Source: an uncultured bacterium
GTDB lineage: Bacteria > Bacillota > Clostridia > Lachnospirales > Lachnospiraceae
Reading direction: 5' to 3'
DNA length: 62,766 bases
NCBI GenBank assembly: GCA_937893485.1
Contig: CALBJL010000049.1
Location: forward strand, 1-62,766
Made by a program: the position numbers and the translations under genes. Below the pieces are notes generated by a model. It made no database searches, was not told the origin of the DNA, and was given only the letters and a program-made list of their open reading frames with translations. Position 1 is the first letter of the stretch; every line of letters begins with the position of its first letter. Positions 35,079 through 43,972 of the stretch are shown piece after piece.

Positions 35079-36650
35079 ATGATACAACATAAATTATTTA
35101 AAAAATGTCTGACACTGGCACTTGCCGTGGCAACTGCAGTGACATCTGCAAGCGTACCGGGAGGACTGCTGGCACCGGAGAAAGTGTATGCGGAGGATGC
35201 GGCTCAGGATAAAGATCAGCAGGAGGCACCAGAAGGGGTTGATTTGTTAGCAAGCGTAAACGAAGAATATACGGCGTATATTATCAGGGTGATGAATCTG
35301 GTGGACACTGATGAGGTAAAATATGAGTATCGTATCGGTGATGAGACCGAGTATAAACCTATGGCTGAGCTTGAGAAGAAGGAGTTTGGCGCTGATATAA
35401 CGGTCGAGTTGTATGTGAGAAAGGCTGAAACAGAGACGATGGCTGCTTCTCCGGCTACAAAGGGTGCGATCACGACTCGACCAGCAAGCGAAGCTCCGGT
35501 GATTTCCGGTGAGGAGAAGTTTAAGGATTCCACCACCGTGACGATTACAGGTAAGGAAAACATTTACTATACAACGGATGGTACAGCACCGACAGCGAAA
35601 TCGGCTGAATATACAGCCCCGATTCAAGTCACATCAACGGCTGCGATCAAGGCGATTGCGATACAAGATGGTCACATCATGAGTGCTGTGGTCGAAAAGA
35701 CATTTACAAAAGAATCTTCCGGCGGAAGCAGCTCCGGTGGAAGTAGTTCTGGTGGAAGTAGTTCCGGTAGCAGCAGCTCCGGCAGCAGTTCATCGGGCGG
35801 TTCAACCGAGAGTGGATCTGAAACCACTCCGCCACAGGACGATAACAAGAGCAATGTTACGACCAGAACCGAGACCAGAGAGGACGGCACGATCGTAACC
35901 ACGACCGAGACATGGGCGGAGGACGGTTCCGTACAGATCAGGACAGAGATCAGAAATGAAGAGACCGGAATGAGTATAGTGGTCAATGTATCGAAGAATG
36001 CCAAAGGCAAGATCACTTCAGCGGCTGCAGAAATCTTTGACAGAGGCTTCGGCAATGTGAAGATCACAGGCGCAGCGCTTTCAGAGATCGTGAATGCAGC
36101 AGGTACGAAGAATGTAAATACCACAATAAAGATGCTCACGAAAAACGGCTGGGTCATCCGGGAAGTGTCGGTCAATGCAAATACCCTGCTGAAAAAAACG
36201 TCGCTGAGAAATAAAAAAATGAAAGTCATTGAGATAGATCCCGAAACAGGTGAAAAGATTGTGGTAAGTAAAACTCCGTTCAAAGTAGCGGCAGATGGAA
36301 GTATTGAACTGGATCACAATGAGCTGGGCTACGGAATCTATGAGATAGTGACAGCCGCCGAGGAAGAAGCGCTCACGAAGAAACTGCTGCGGTCGGTCAA
36401 ATCCGCGAAACAATCAACCAGCATCAGTGAGGGCAAAAAGACATGGTTTCAAATAGACAACGGGATAAGCTGGTACAATATCGATGATGTGACTTATTCG
36501 ACCGTCAATCCGAAGGTGGCGAAAGTTGATTCAGAAGGCAGGATCACGGGTCTGAAACCCGGAAAAACAATCATTAAGGCAGTTGTCAGACTGAAAAATG
36601 GCAAGTCGAAAGTTTTAAGGATGGTTGTGACCGTGAATGAGAAAAATTAA
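35079..36650 (+). CDS. Secreted protein with chitobiase-like and BIG2-like modules
   Basis: The 523-residue product has a signal peptide (about 1-38, ending VYA). A region at about 125-205 contains ENIYYTTDGTAPTAKSAEYT and IQVTSTAAIKAIAIQDGHI, the pattern of the chitobiase/beta-hexosaminidase C-terminal (Fn3-associated) repeat. A Ser/Gly linker (about 212-245) made of GGSSSGGSS blocks follows, then a Thr-rich part, an alpha/beta region and a C-terminal Ig-like segment ITGLKPGKTIIKAVVRLKNG. No wall-anchoring motif is seen. It is probably a wall-associated, sugar- or protein-binding protein; no enzyme motif is visible. Confidence 0.7.
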   Translation: MIQHKLFKKCLTLALAVATAVTSASVPGGLLAPEKVYAEDAAQDKDQQEAPEGVDLLASVNEEYTAYIIRVMNLVDTDEVKYEYRIGDETEYKPMAELEKKEFGADITVELYVRKAETETMAASPATKGAITTRPASEAPVISGEEKFKDSTTVTITGKENIYYTTDGTAPTAKSAEYTAPIQVTSTAAIKAIAIQDGHIMSAVVEKTFTKESSGGSSSGGSSSGGSSSGSSSSGSSSSGGSTESGSETTPPQDDNKSNVTTRTETREDGTIVTTTETWAEDGSVQIRTEIRNEETGMSIVVNVSKNAKGKITSAAAEIFDRGFGNVKITGAALSEIVNAAGTKNVNTTIKMLTKNGWVIREVSVNANTLLKKTSLRNKKMKVIEIDPETGEKIVVSKTPFKVAADGSIELDHNELGYGIYEIVTAAEEEALTKKLLRSVKSAKQSTSISEGKKTWFQIDNGISWYNIDDVTYSTVNPKVAKVDSEGRITGLKPGKTIIKAVVRLKNGKSKVLRMVVTVNEKN

Positions 36651-36763
36651 CGGACATCAGAAAGCCGGCTCTTAGCCAATAAAGATCCCCCCATGGGGCT
36701 TGCGCTTTTTCTGTTCTATGGTAAAGTAGGATCAGTAAAAACAAGTTTTAGGAGGGAGTTTTT

Positions 36764-37759
36764 ATGCACATGGCAGATGCGCTGGTCACGCCGGCAGTGG
36801 CAGGTACGATGTATGTATGCTCGGCGGCAGTGGCAGCTTATTCAGTAAAAAAAGTAAGGTTGGAGAACGAACCGAAAAAAATACCACTTATGGGCGTGAT
36901 GGGAGCGTTTGTGTTTGCCACACAGATGATCAATTTTACGATTCCGGGAACCGGCTCGAGTGGACATCTGTGCGGAGGCATGCTGTTATCATCACTGCTC
37001 GGTCCGTATGCGGGCTTTTTGACGATGATTGGTGTGCTGCTGATCCAATGCCTGTTTTTTGCGGACGGCGGATTGCTCGCACTCGGCTGTAATGTGTGGA
37101 ATATGGCATTTTACGGATGCTTTATCGGGGCGCTGATCTGGCAGGCTGTGACAAAAAAAGGTTATTCCAAGCGCCGGATTGCAGCCGCATCGGTGCTGGG
37201 CTGTGTGTTGACCTTGCAGATGGGAGCATTTAGTGTGACGCTCGAGACACTTGCATCAGGGATCACAGAGCTGCCGTTTGGTGTGTTTGTGGCGACGATG
37301 CAGCCGATCCATCTGGCGATTGGCGCGGTGGAAGGTCTGATCACGGCGGCGGTACTTGTATTTATCTATGAGGCAAGACCGGAATTATTATATGGAAAAA
37401 ACGCGGCAGTGTCAGCGGGTGGAAAGCTGTCCTTTGGAAAGACACTGGCTGTGCTGGCGATCGCGGCAGTTGTGATCGGCGGCGGGTTGTCGCTGGTGGC
37501 ATCTGAATATCCGGATGGGCTGGAATGGTCGATGGAGCAGGTGGCAGGTACGACCGAGCTGCAGGCGGACGGCGAAGCGTATGAGGCTGCGGCAGCCGTG
37601 CAGAATGCGACAGCGGTATTACCGGATTATGCGTTTCAGTCCTCAGATACAGCGGCAGGGACAGTTGTCTCCGGTATCGTGGGAAGTGTGATTGTCGTGG
37701 CAGTATGCGTAGGGGCATGCTATGTATTTCGATTTTTCAGGAGAAAACAGACAGCATGA
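36764..37759 (+). CDS. cbiM: Cobalt/nickel ECF transporter substrate component, CbiM with PDGLE domain
   Basis: The 331-residue membrane protein starts MHMADALVTPAVAGTM; in CbiM/NikM proteins Met1-His2 and a second His bind the metal, and the His of LCGG-type GHLCGGMLLSSLLGP (about 67-81) is conserved. Six to seven helices follow. The C terminus (about 245-325) carries PDGLEWSMEQV and one more helix, the PDGLE (CbiN/NikN-like) domain fused to CbiM, which explains the absence of a separate cbiN gene. Residues after the PDGLE are Ala-rich. The start follows AGGAGGGAG. No cobalamin or NiCo riboswitch is seen in the 113-base gap upstream. Confidence 0.92.
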   Translation: MHMADALVTPAVAGTMYVCSAAVAAYSVKKVRLENEPKKIPLMGVMGAFVFATQMINFTIPGTGSSGHLCGGMLLSSLLGPYAGFLTMIGVLLIQCLFFADGGLLALGCNVWNMAFYGCFIGALIWQAVTKKGYSKRRIAAASVLGCVLTLQMGAFSVTLETLASGITELPFGVFVATMQPIHLAIGAVEGLITAAVLVFIYEARPELLYGKNAAVSAGGKLSFGKTLAVLAIAAVVIGGGLSLVASEYPDGLEWSMEQVAGTTELQADGEAYEAAAAVQNATAVLPDYAFQSSDTAAGTVVSGIVGSVIVVAVCVGACYVFRFFRRKQTA

Positions 37760-38562
37760 GCCGGATGGGAAATGCGATTTATGAAATAAATGCGATGGAA
37801 ACACTCGCAGCGAGAGACCAGTGGATGAACCATATACATCCACTGGTTAAATTTATATTGACGGTCAGTTATATTGCGGTTGTGGTGTCGTTTCCGAAGT
37901 ACGATCTGAGCCGACTGCTTGCGATGGCGGTCTATCCGATTGCAGGATTTCTGCTGGCAGAATTATCATTTGGAAAATGTCTGCGGCGGCTGCGCGTCGT
38001 GCTTCCGCTTGTCTGTGTCGTAGGGCTGGCAAATCCTTTTTTTGACCGGACAGCAGTCTGGATCGGAAATGTCTGCGTGCGCGCCGGAGTGATTTCCATG
38101 CTTACGCTGATGCTGAAAGGCATATTTGCGGTGCTGGCATCGTATCTGCTCGTCGCGACAACCACACTGGAACAGATCTGTTATGCGCTGCAGCTGCTGC
38201 ATTTGCCGCGTATCATTGTGACACAGATTTTGTTGACCGGACGTTACCTGACGCTGCTGCTCGCAGAGGTGAACCGCACCACACAGGCATACGCCCTGCG
38301 TGCGCCGAACCAGAAGGGTGTGCACTACAAAGTATGGGGTTCGCTGACCGGACAACTGCTGCTGCGCAGCATTGACCGTGCCAATGAGTTATATGAAAGC
38401 ATGACCTTGCGTGGTTATACCGGGGATTTTGGCTATCTGGGTGCACATATGCACATGCGGTCGCAGGATCTGGTGTATCTCGTTATCTGGTGCGCTGTAT
38501 TTGCAGTCGTGCGCAGGGTGCCGGTGATTTTATGGGTAGGACGGTTCATAACAGGAGTATAA
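37756..38562 (+). CDS. cbiQ: Cobalt/nickel ECF transporter T component
   Basis: The 268-residue membrane protein is the transmembrane coupling component of the energy-coupling-factor transporter. It begins in the ATGA overlap with cbiM. Conserved features are HIHPLVKFILTVSYI near the N terminus and the two Ala-Arg coupling motifs near the C terminus, here TQAYALRAPN and YESMTLRGYTGD, which insert into the ATPase. It links CbiM to the CbiO ATPase encoded two bases downstream. Confidence 0.92.
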   Translation: MSRMGNAIYEINAMETLAARDQWMNHIHPLVKFILTVSYIAVVVSFPKYDLSRLLAMAVYPIAGFLLAELSFGKCLRRLRVVLPLVCVVGLANPFFDRTAVWIGNVCVRAGVISMLTLMLKGIFAVLASYLLVATTTLEQICYALQLLHLPRIIVTQILLTGRYLTLLLAEVNRTTQAYALRAPNQKGVHYKVWGSLTGQLLLRSIDRANELYESMTLRGYTGDFGYLGAHMHMRSQDLVYLVIWCAVFAVVRRVPVILWVGRFITGV

Positions 38563-38564
38563 AA

Positions 38565-39299
38565 ATGATCAGTATTCATGTGAAAGATGTCTCTTTTTCC
38601 TATGAGCAGGGAACAGAGATCTTAAAGCATCTGTCTTTTGATGTGTGTAAGCGGGAGTCGGTCGGGCTCATTGGGGCAAACGGTGCGGGAAAATCAACGC
38701 TGCTCAAGCTGCTGGTGGGGCTGAATCCGGTGGATTCGGGAACGATTCAGATCGGGGAATATTCCATGAAAAAACAATATCTGCCGCAGATCCGTGCGAA
38801 GCTGGGCTATGTGTTTCAGGATTCAGACAGCCAGCTATTTATGTCCACGGTGTATGAGGACATCGCCTTTGCACCGAGAAATTATGGGCTGTCACCGGAG
38901 GAGATCGATCAGCGGGTGGATCAGGCGCTGGCGCTCACCGGAATCGGGCATTTGCGGGACCGCCAGATCCACAGGCTTTCCGGTGGGGAGAAAAAGCTGG
39001 TATCGATCGCAACGATTCTGTCGATGATGCCCGAGGCGCTGCTGATGGATGAGCCGTCGATCGCGCTCGATCCGCGCAACCGGAGAAACCTTATTCATAT
39101 TCTCAATACGCTTGATCTGCCCAAAATCATCGCTTCGCATGATCTGGATATGATTCTGGAGACATGCTCCCGCACGATTTTATTGTCGGACGGTGAGATC
39201 GTATGTGATGGACCGACAGAGGAGATTCTGCGGAATCGGGAGCTGCTCGAGACAAACGGGCTGGAACTGCCCTTGTGTATGCAGGCATCTGGCAGATGA
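38565..39299 (+). CDS. cbiO: Cobalt/nickel ECF transporter ATPase
   Basis: The 244-residue ABC ATPase has Walker A GANGAGKST (about 38-46), the Q-loop FQDSDSQLFM, signature LSGGEKKLVSIA, Walker B EALLMDEPS and the switch His in IASHDLD. Family signature QDSDSQLF fits group II ECF ATPases of metal transporters. Only one ATPase gene is present, so it would act as a homodimer. CAGGAG precedes the ATG. Confidence 0.93.
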   Translation: MISIHVKDVSFSYEQGTEILKHLSFDVCKRESVGLIGANGAGKSTLLKLLVGLNPVDSGTIQIGEYSMKKQYLPQIRAKLGYVFQDSDSQLFMSTVYEDIAFAPRNYGLSPEEIDQRVDQALALTGIGHLRDRQIHRLSGGEKKLVSIATILSMMPEALLMDEPSIALDPRNRRNLIHILNTLDLPKIIASHDLDMILETCSRTILLSDGEIVCDGPTEEILRNRELLETNGLELPLCMQASGR

Positions 39300-39374
39300 T
39301 TTATTGCTAAAACGAGCTAGGAATGGACAGCAACGAATCATTTGCGAAAAAGTGAAAAATGTTGAAAATAATTA

Positions 39375-39403
39375 TTGACAAATCACATACAAGTGTATAT
39401 AAT
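39375..39403 (+). promoter_or_regulatory. tRNA-Gln promoter, consensus
   Basis: TTGACA (39375-39380), exactly 17 bp, TATAAT (39398-39403): a full-consensus promoter 15 bases before the tRNA. Confidence 0.9.
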
Positions 39404-39417
39404 AATTTTTGTTGTGA

Positions 39418-39489
39418 AGCGCTATCGCCAAATGGTAAGGCAACGGACTCTGACTCCGTCATTTCCAGGTTCGAGCCCTGGTAGCGCTG
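39418..39489 (+). tRNA. tRNA-Gln (anticodon CUG)
   Basis: The acceptor stem AGCGCTA (39418-39424) pairs with TAGCGCT (39482-39488), discriminator G. The anticodon stem ACGGA/TCCGT holds the loop CTCTGAC with CTG at 39450-39452, reading CAG. The T arm is CCAGG-TTCGAGC-CCTGG. CCA is not encoded (the gene is followed by CTG). A promoter and a terminator flank it, so it is a single-gene unit. Confidence 0.96.
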
Positions 39490-39492
39490 CTG

Positions 39493-39522
39493 AGGCATCC
39501 GAGTTTATCGGATGCCTTTTTT
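39493..39522 (+). terminator. Terminator of the tRNA-Gln gene
   Basis: AGGCATCCGA and TCGGATGCCT pair around GTTTA, followed by T6. Confidence 0.92.
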
Positions 39523-39633
39523 GCGTTTTTTATTGGAGTACAGAAAGGTGTTAGAGGTGTACAATTTGATTTTTGCAGGGTATAATAGTTAATAGTTGTG
39601 AGTCGAAATGCAGAAGCAAAGGGGATAAATACA

Positions 39634-40410
39634 ATGAGATTAGCAATTTTAGGAAACGGATTTTTGGCAGGCATTGTCGTGGAGGCTGCGAAAAAAGGGT
39701 TGCTTGCGGACTATGAGCTGGTAGGAGTGCTCGGCAGGAGTGAGGACAAGACAAAAGCGCTCGCAGAAAAAGCAGGGTGTAAAGCCTGCTTTACGATAGA
39801 GGAATTGCTGGCGCAGCAGCCGGATATTGTAGCGGAGGCTGCTTCTGTGGCGGCAGTAAAGGATTACGCAGAGCAGATTTTATCTGCGGGTGCGAGTCTG
39901 GCGGTGCTTTCGATCGGGGCGTTTGCGGATCAGGCATTTTATGAAAAAACCGCACAGACCGCAAAAGCAAACGGCACAAAGGTACATATCGCATCCGGCG
40001 CGATCGGCGGCTTTGATGTATTGCGCACCGTATCGCTGATGGATCAGGCGCGCGTGACCTTTGAGACACATAAGGGGCCTGCATCCCTGCAGAATACGCC
40101 GCTGTTTACTGAACAGCTCATGACGGATACCGATGAGACAAAGGTGTTTGCCGGCACTGCAAAGGAGGCGATCGCATTGCTTCCGACGAAGGTCAATGTG
40201 GCAGTGGCGGCATCGCTTGCGAGTGTCGGGCCTGACGCAGAGCATGTAGAGATCACGAGTGTTCCCAGATTTGTCGGCGACGATCACCGGATCACGGCTC
40301 AGATCGACGGTGTGAAGGCGGTTGTAGATGTTTATTCGTCGACGAGTGCGATTGCCGGATGGAGTATTGTGGCATTGCTGCAAAATCTGGCATCTCCGAT
40401 CGTATTTTAA
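39634..40410 (+). CDS. NadX-like aspartate dehydrogenase
   Basis: The 258-residue protein has an N-terminal Rossmann fold (AILGNGFLAGIVVEAA), VAEAASVAAVKDYAEQIL and VHIASGAIGGFDVLRTVS, and a C-terminal domain with LPTKVNVAVAASLASVG, which together match L-aspartate dehydrogenase of the NadX/homoserine-dehydrogenase fold. Such enzymes turn aspartate into iminoaspartate for NAD synthesis, or the reverse; no nadA/nadC genes are adjacent, so the role is uncertain. AAAGGGG precedes the ATG at 39634. The next gene, another dehydrogenase, starts 14 bases later. Confidence 0.8.
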   Translation: MRLAILGNGFLAGIVVEAAKKGLLADYELVGVLGRSEDKTKALAEKAGCKACFTIEELLAQQPDIVAEAASVAAVKDYAEQILSAGASLAVLSIGAFADQAFYEKTAQTAKANGTKVHIASGAIGGFDVLRTVSLMDQARVTFETHKGPASLQNTPLFTEQLMTDTDETKVFAGTAKEAIALLPTKVNVAVAASLASVGPDAEHVEITSVPRFVGDDHRITAQIDGVKAVVDVYSSTSAIAGWSIVALLQNLASPIVF

Positions 40411-40424
40411 AGGGGGGGGAATCG

Positions 40425-41318
40425 ATGATGTTTGAAAAATTAGTAGCGATTGAGCCGGTGCATCTGGTAGATGCCGGCATCGCTGGACTGAAAAAATATG
40501 CAAAAGAGGTCATTCTCTACGACGATATTCCGGCAGACGATGCCGAGATCGTGCGCCGTATCGGCGATGCGGACGCGGTACTCGTGTGCTATACTTCACG
40601 CATTACCGGAGAGACACTGGCACAGTGTCCGAACGTGAGATATGTCGGTATGTGCTGCAGCCTGTATTCCGAGGCGAGTGCCAATGTGGATATTGCCTAT
40701 GCCAGAGCGCATGGCATCGATGTGAGAGGCATCCGTGATTATGGCGACCGGGGCGTCGTAGAATTTGTTTTGTGCGAGCTAGTGCGTTTTCTGCACGGCT
40801 ATGACCGTCCGATGTGGAAGGATCAGCCGCAGGAGATCACACGTTTGAAAACCGGTATCATTGGCTTGGGCGTATCGGGTGGCATGATCGCGGACGCATT
40901 GCAATTTATGGGTGCGGAGGTCAGCTATTACAGCCGTTCCAGAAAACAGAAAAAAGAGGCGGCGGGGCTGATTTACCGCGAACTGGATGAGCTGTTGCGG
41001 CACTGTGATGTGGTATTTACCTGTCTGAATAAAAATGTGATCCTGTTAGGCGGGAAAGAGTTTGCGCAGCTTGGAGACGGAAAGCTGTTGTTTAATACCT
41101 CCATTGGACCATCTCACGAGATCGAGGCATTGAAGCAGTGGCTGTCACATGGAAATAACTGGTTCATCTGCGATACAGCAGGCGCGGTTGGGGACGTTTC
41201 ATTGATGGATGATGCACATGTAGTCTGCGAACAGGCTTCTGCGGGCTGTACTGCACAGGCATATGAACTGCTCACCGAGAAAGTGTTAAAAAATATCGCA
41301 GACCATTTGGAAAGTTAA
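40425..41318 (+). CDS. D-2-hydroxyacid dehydrogenase-like protein with altered active site
   Basis: The 297-residue protein shows the D-isomer-specific 2-hydroxyacid dehydrogenase layout: substrate-domain start, NAD-binding motif TGIIGLGVSGGMIADALQFM (about 143-162) and a C-terminal catalytic region. The expected NTARG motif (substrate-binding Arg) is NTSIGPS, and the Pro-His acid/base motif near the C terminus is replaced by CEQASAGCT. The hinge Glu is also unclear. So the key Arg and His are lost, and it may bind NAD and a ligand without usual catalysis or use other residues. Adjacent ATGs at 40425 and 40428 both follow a long G run (AGGGGGGGG). It pairs with the NadX-like gene upstream. 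Confidence 0.75.
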   Translation: MMFEKLVAIEPVHLVDAGIAGLKKYAKEVILYDDIPADDAEIVRRIGDADAVLVCYTSRITGETLAQCPNVRYVGMCCSLYSEASANVDIAYARAHGIDVRGIRDYGDRGVVEFVLCELVRFLHGYDRPMWKDQPQEITRLKTGIIGLGVSGGMIADALQFMGAEVSYYSRSRKQKKEAAGLIYRELDELLRHCDVVFTCLNKNVILLGGKEFAQLGDGKLLFNTSIGPSHEIEALKQWLSHGNNWFICDTAGAVGDVSLMDDAHVVCEQASAGCTAQAYELLTEKVLKNIADHLES

Positions 41319-41326
41319 GGACAATA

Positions 41327-41361
41327 AAAAGGAAACAGGCGATTATGGTCTGTTTCCTTTT
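41327..41361. terminator. Bidirectional terminator after the dehydrogenase pair
   Basis: AAAAGGAAACAG and CTGTTTCCTTTT pair around an 11-base loop between convergent genes. Confidence 0.88.
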
Positions 41362-41377
41362 GTCGTAATACCGTATT

Positions 41378-42028
41378 TTAATATCCGAGCGTATCACCGA
41401 CCAGAATCACGTGAATACGGTCGGCGGTATAGCTTCTGCGTGTGATGACCGTGTGGCTGCACATGCACTCCGGTGAGAGACAGTCATGGCAGAATCCGGT
41501 CACTGCGCAGGGCGTGGATTTGCCGAGGCGCACACCGTTTGCGGATGCCGCGATGTCATGGACTCTGCGGATGCCGTCGTCTACCGTGGATACGATTTTG
41601 TTCATGCCGACAACGAGTACAACATGCTCCGGTCCGTAGATCAGGGCAGCGACACGGTTGCCGTTGCCGTCAATATTGATCAGCTCGCCGTCCTTCGTGA
41701 TGGCATTGGAACTCATAAAATAGACATCGCTGCTCAGGGCATCGTGGTAGATCTGTTTGATCTCTGCGGCATCTTTTGCCTGACTGCGGTCTAAAAGTGT
41801 AATATCGGTGCGGCTTTTCAGCATATCCATGATACCGGTTTCGGACAGCGTCATAGAGCCGCCAAATGATACGGTCGATCCGGCGGGAGTCAGTGTTTTC
41901 GCCAGTTCGACGGCTGCGGCGCAGTCTGCGCAGTAATAGCCTCTCATATTTCTTTTTTCCAAAGCCTTAATAATCGTTTCTGCCTGATGTTCATAGTTTT
42001 TCTGCATGATTTCAGATACATGTGACAT
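41378..42028 (-). CDS. LUD domain protein (LutC/DUF162-like)
   Basis: The 216-residue protein has the LUD (lactate-utilisation) fold: STVSFGGSMTLSETGIMDML, DVYFMSSNAITKDGELINID and ALIYGPEHVVLVVGMNKIV. A Cys-rich C-terminal stretch (CHDCLSPECMCSH, about 180-192) could bind a metal. Family members include LutC of the lactate oxidation complex, but lutA and lutB are absent, so a lactate role is not supported. GGGAGGACTCACT precedes the ATG. It lies 40 bases downstream of nth on the same strand. Confidence 0.82.
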   Translation of the reverse strand: MSHVSEIMQKNYEHQAETIIKALEKRNMRGYYCADCAAAVELAKTLTPAGSTVSFGGSMTLSETGIMDMLKSRTDITLLDRSQAKDAAEIKQIYHDALSSDVYFMSSNAITKDGELINIDGNGNRVAALIYGPEHVVLVVGMNKIVSTVDDGIRRVHDIAASANGVRLGKSTPCAVTGFCHDCLSPECMCSHTVITRRSYTADRIHVILVGDTLGY

Positions 42029-42068
42029 AGTGAGTCCTCCCTTTCTTCCTTATATATAGTAGCCGTGC

Positions 42069-42704
42069 TTATACGCCGACTTTTTTGCATACTTCGGCGC
42101 AGCAGCAGCGCTCGCAGTGCGGTGAAGTGCGCGCGGTGCAGACATCCCTGCCATGATAGACCAGACGGTGACAGAAATCGCTGCTTTCCTCCGGCGGAAT
42201 GAGTTTCCAAAGCTCCATTTCGACCTTTTTCGGATCTTTGATTCCATCGACGAGCCCCATACGGTTCACAAGCCGGATGCAGTGCGTATCAGTGACGATC
42301 GCAGGTTTTCCGAATACATCGCCCATGATCAGATTCGCGCTCTTTCTGCCGACTCCGGGCAGGGAGAGCAGCGCATCAAAGTCGTCCGGTACGCTGCTGC
42401 CGAAATCATCGCGCAGCATTTTCATACAGGCGCTAATGTCGCGCGCTTTGCTGTGGCCGAGTCCGCAGGGTTTGACAATTGCTTCAATATCTGCGACATC
42501 CGCATCGGCAAGTGCCTCCACGGAGGGGTATTTTTCATATAATCCCTGCACGACGACATTCACGCGGGCATCGGTACACTGTGCGGCGAGACGGACGCTG
42601 ACGAGCAGCTTCCATGCTTCGTTGTAGTCCAGTGTGCATCCTGCGTCGGGATATTCTTTTTTCAGGCATTCTATGAGCGCGAGTGCGCGTTCTTTCTTTC
42701 GCAT
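42069..42704 (-). CDS. nth: Endonuclease III
   Basis: The 211-residue DNA glycosylase/AP lyase removes oxidised pyrimidines in base excision repair. It has the helix-hairpin-helix LLSLPGVGRKSANLIMGDVF with the catalytic Lys, the catalytic Asp in IVTDTHCIRL, and a C-terminal [4Fe-4S] cluster with Cys spacing C-x7-C-x2-C-x5-C (CTARTSPHCERC, then CAEVC), one residue longer in the first gap than the usual x6. GAGGAACTGATT precedes the ATG. The LUD gene follows on the same strand. Confidence 0.95.
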   Translation of the reverse strand: MRKKERALALIECLKKEYPDAGCTLDYNEAWKLLVSVRLAAQCTDARVNVVVQGLYEKYPSVEALADADVADIEAIVKPCGLGHSKARDISACMKMLRDDFGSSVPDDFDALLSLPGVGRKSANLIMGDVFGKPAIVTDTHCIRLVNRMGLVDGIKDPKKVEMELWKLIPPEESSDFCHRLVYHGRDVCTARTSPHCERCCCAEVCKKVGV

Positions 42705-42736
42705 AATCAGTTCCTCATGTTTATTATTTATCAGTT

Positions 42737-42765
42737 AGTATACATCTTTCACGCGTGGAGTACAA
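42737..42765 (-). promoter_or_regulatory. nth promoter
   Basis: On the minus strand TTGTAC (42760-42765), 17-bp spacer, TATACT (42737-42742). The spacer contains the 8-bp palindrome CACGCGTG (42750-42757), a possible operator shared with the divergent XRE gene. Confidence 0.6.
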
Positions 42766-42854
42766 TGTGAAAAAAGCAAATACTCGTTCCATGTCCTGTA
42801 CTTTTTGGTGTAAAATGGATACACTAATGATATTATTTTTACGGAGGATTTGGC

Positions 42855-43919
42855 ATGGATCAGGTTCAGATCGGCAAGTTTATCAGTGAACTTCGCAAAG
42901 AAAAAGGATTGACGCAGGAACAATTAGGGGAACGGCTGGGTGTGACACAGAAAACGGTCTCGCGCTGGGAAAACGGAAGAAATATGCCCGACATCGCGAT
43001 GCTGCCGATGCTGTGTGAGGAGCTGGATATTAACATCGCAGAGCTTATGAACGGAACGCGCAGTCAGGAGGAACAGTTTACGAAAGCGGATGTGGCGCAG
43101 GCGTTTGAGATCTTTATTACTTTTTTGAAACAGGCAGATCGGGAGCTGCGCAGACGCTGGATCAAAACAGCGGTTGCTATTGCTGTGACCATCGCGTGTA
43201 TGGTCGGACTCTATCACTATGAATTCGACGTTTCGGTAGCTGCCACGGAGGATCTGGAGCAGGCGATCAACACATTTCATTTTCATGAGGAGATGTCGGT
43301 GGATGTGCTGGAGCGTGTGACGATCGGGCGGCATCTGTATGTGCTGTATTCACAGCTTGGCAGCTCCGGGGCGAGTGGGCTGGCGCATCTCGAACGCGGG
43401 ATTTTCGGAAAATACCGCATATTAAACACATGGGATACCAATGATCCGTTAGCCGGGGTAACGATAGTGACTGCGGGTGGGGATCAGGCATATTCCGTAG
43501 ACAGGTATGCCGTAAAGGGAAAAAGATATGCACTGCTCTATAGTGCGAATGAACTGCCGCAGGTGAGCCGTCTGGAGCTGTACGGAGGCGATGGTGAAAA
43601 TCGTCTGCAGACGGATTCCGTGGAGATGATGGATGAGACGTATTCCAAGTGCCTGTTTTCCTGTGAATATGATGGCAGACCACTTCTCAAGGTGATCGGG
43701 CTGGATGATACTACCGTGGTAGATGTTTTTGGAAGAAGCATCCGCTACTATGGCGGGGATGGGAACAGATATACAATCAGGCAATTAGCAGAGTCTTTTG
43801 ATGCATCCGACACGGGGAGCAGCAGCTCGACCGGTGTCGCGGAGAGAGGCATGATTTATGTGTTAGAGTTGATCGTTCTGGGGATCGGTGTGATTTTTAT
43901 CCGGTATTTTATGAAGTAG
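42855..43919 (+). CDS. Membrane-anchored XRE family regulator
   Basis: The 354-residue protein joins an N-terminal XRE HTH (about 5-65: GKFISELRKEKGLTQEQLGE, then LGVTQKTVSRWENGRNMPDI) to a membrane helix (about 98-117, WIKTAVAIAVTIACMVGLYH), a large presumably extracytoplasmic domain (about 118-325) and a second helix at the very end (about 330-350). The external domain is of a type unknown to me. This layout suggests a one-component sensor that detects something outside or in the membrane and acts on DNA at the membrane. ACGGAGG precedes the ATG. It is divergent from nth. Confidence 0.78.
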   Translation: MDQVQIGKFISELRKEKGLTQEQLGERLGVTQKTVSRWENGRNMPDIAMLPMLCEELDINIAELMNGTRSQEEQFTKADVAQAFEIFITFLKQADRELRRRWIKTAVAIAVTIACMVGLYHYEFDVSVAATEDLEQAINTFHFHEEMSVDVLERVTIGRHLYVLYSQLGSSGASGLAHLERGIFGKYRILNTWDTNDPLAGVTIVTAGGDQAYSVDRYAVKGKRYALLYSANELPQVSRLELYGGDGENRLQTDSVEMMDETYSKCLFSCEYDGRPLLKVIGLDDTTVVDVFGRSIRYYGGDGNRYTIRQLAESFDASDTGSSSSTGVAERGMIYVLELIVLGIGVIFIRYFMK

Positions 43920-43935
43920 AATGGGAAATATACAA

Positions 43936-43957
43936 GCATATATAATGCATATATAAT
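43936..43957. repeat. Tandem 11-bp AT-rich direct repeat
   Basis: GCATATATAAT occurs twice in a row directly after the XRE gene stop. It looks like two -10 elements but has no matching -35 and no gene downstream on the plus strand. Confidence 0.5.
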
Positions 43958-43972
43958 AAGGATAGAAAATAA

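Noticed and set aside
35672..36283. Antisense open frame across the Ser/Gly linker of the secreted protein
   Set aside because: It is produced by repetitive codons on the opposite strand and has no ribosome binding site or motif.
36651..36763. Cobalamin or NiCo riboswitch before cbiM
   Set aside because: The gap is 113 bases and lacks the conserved motifs; only a small C/G stem is present.
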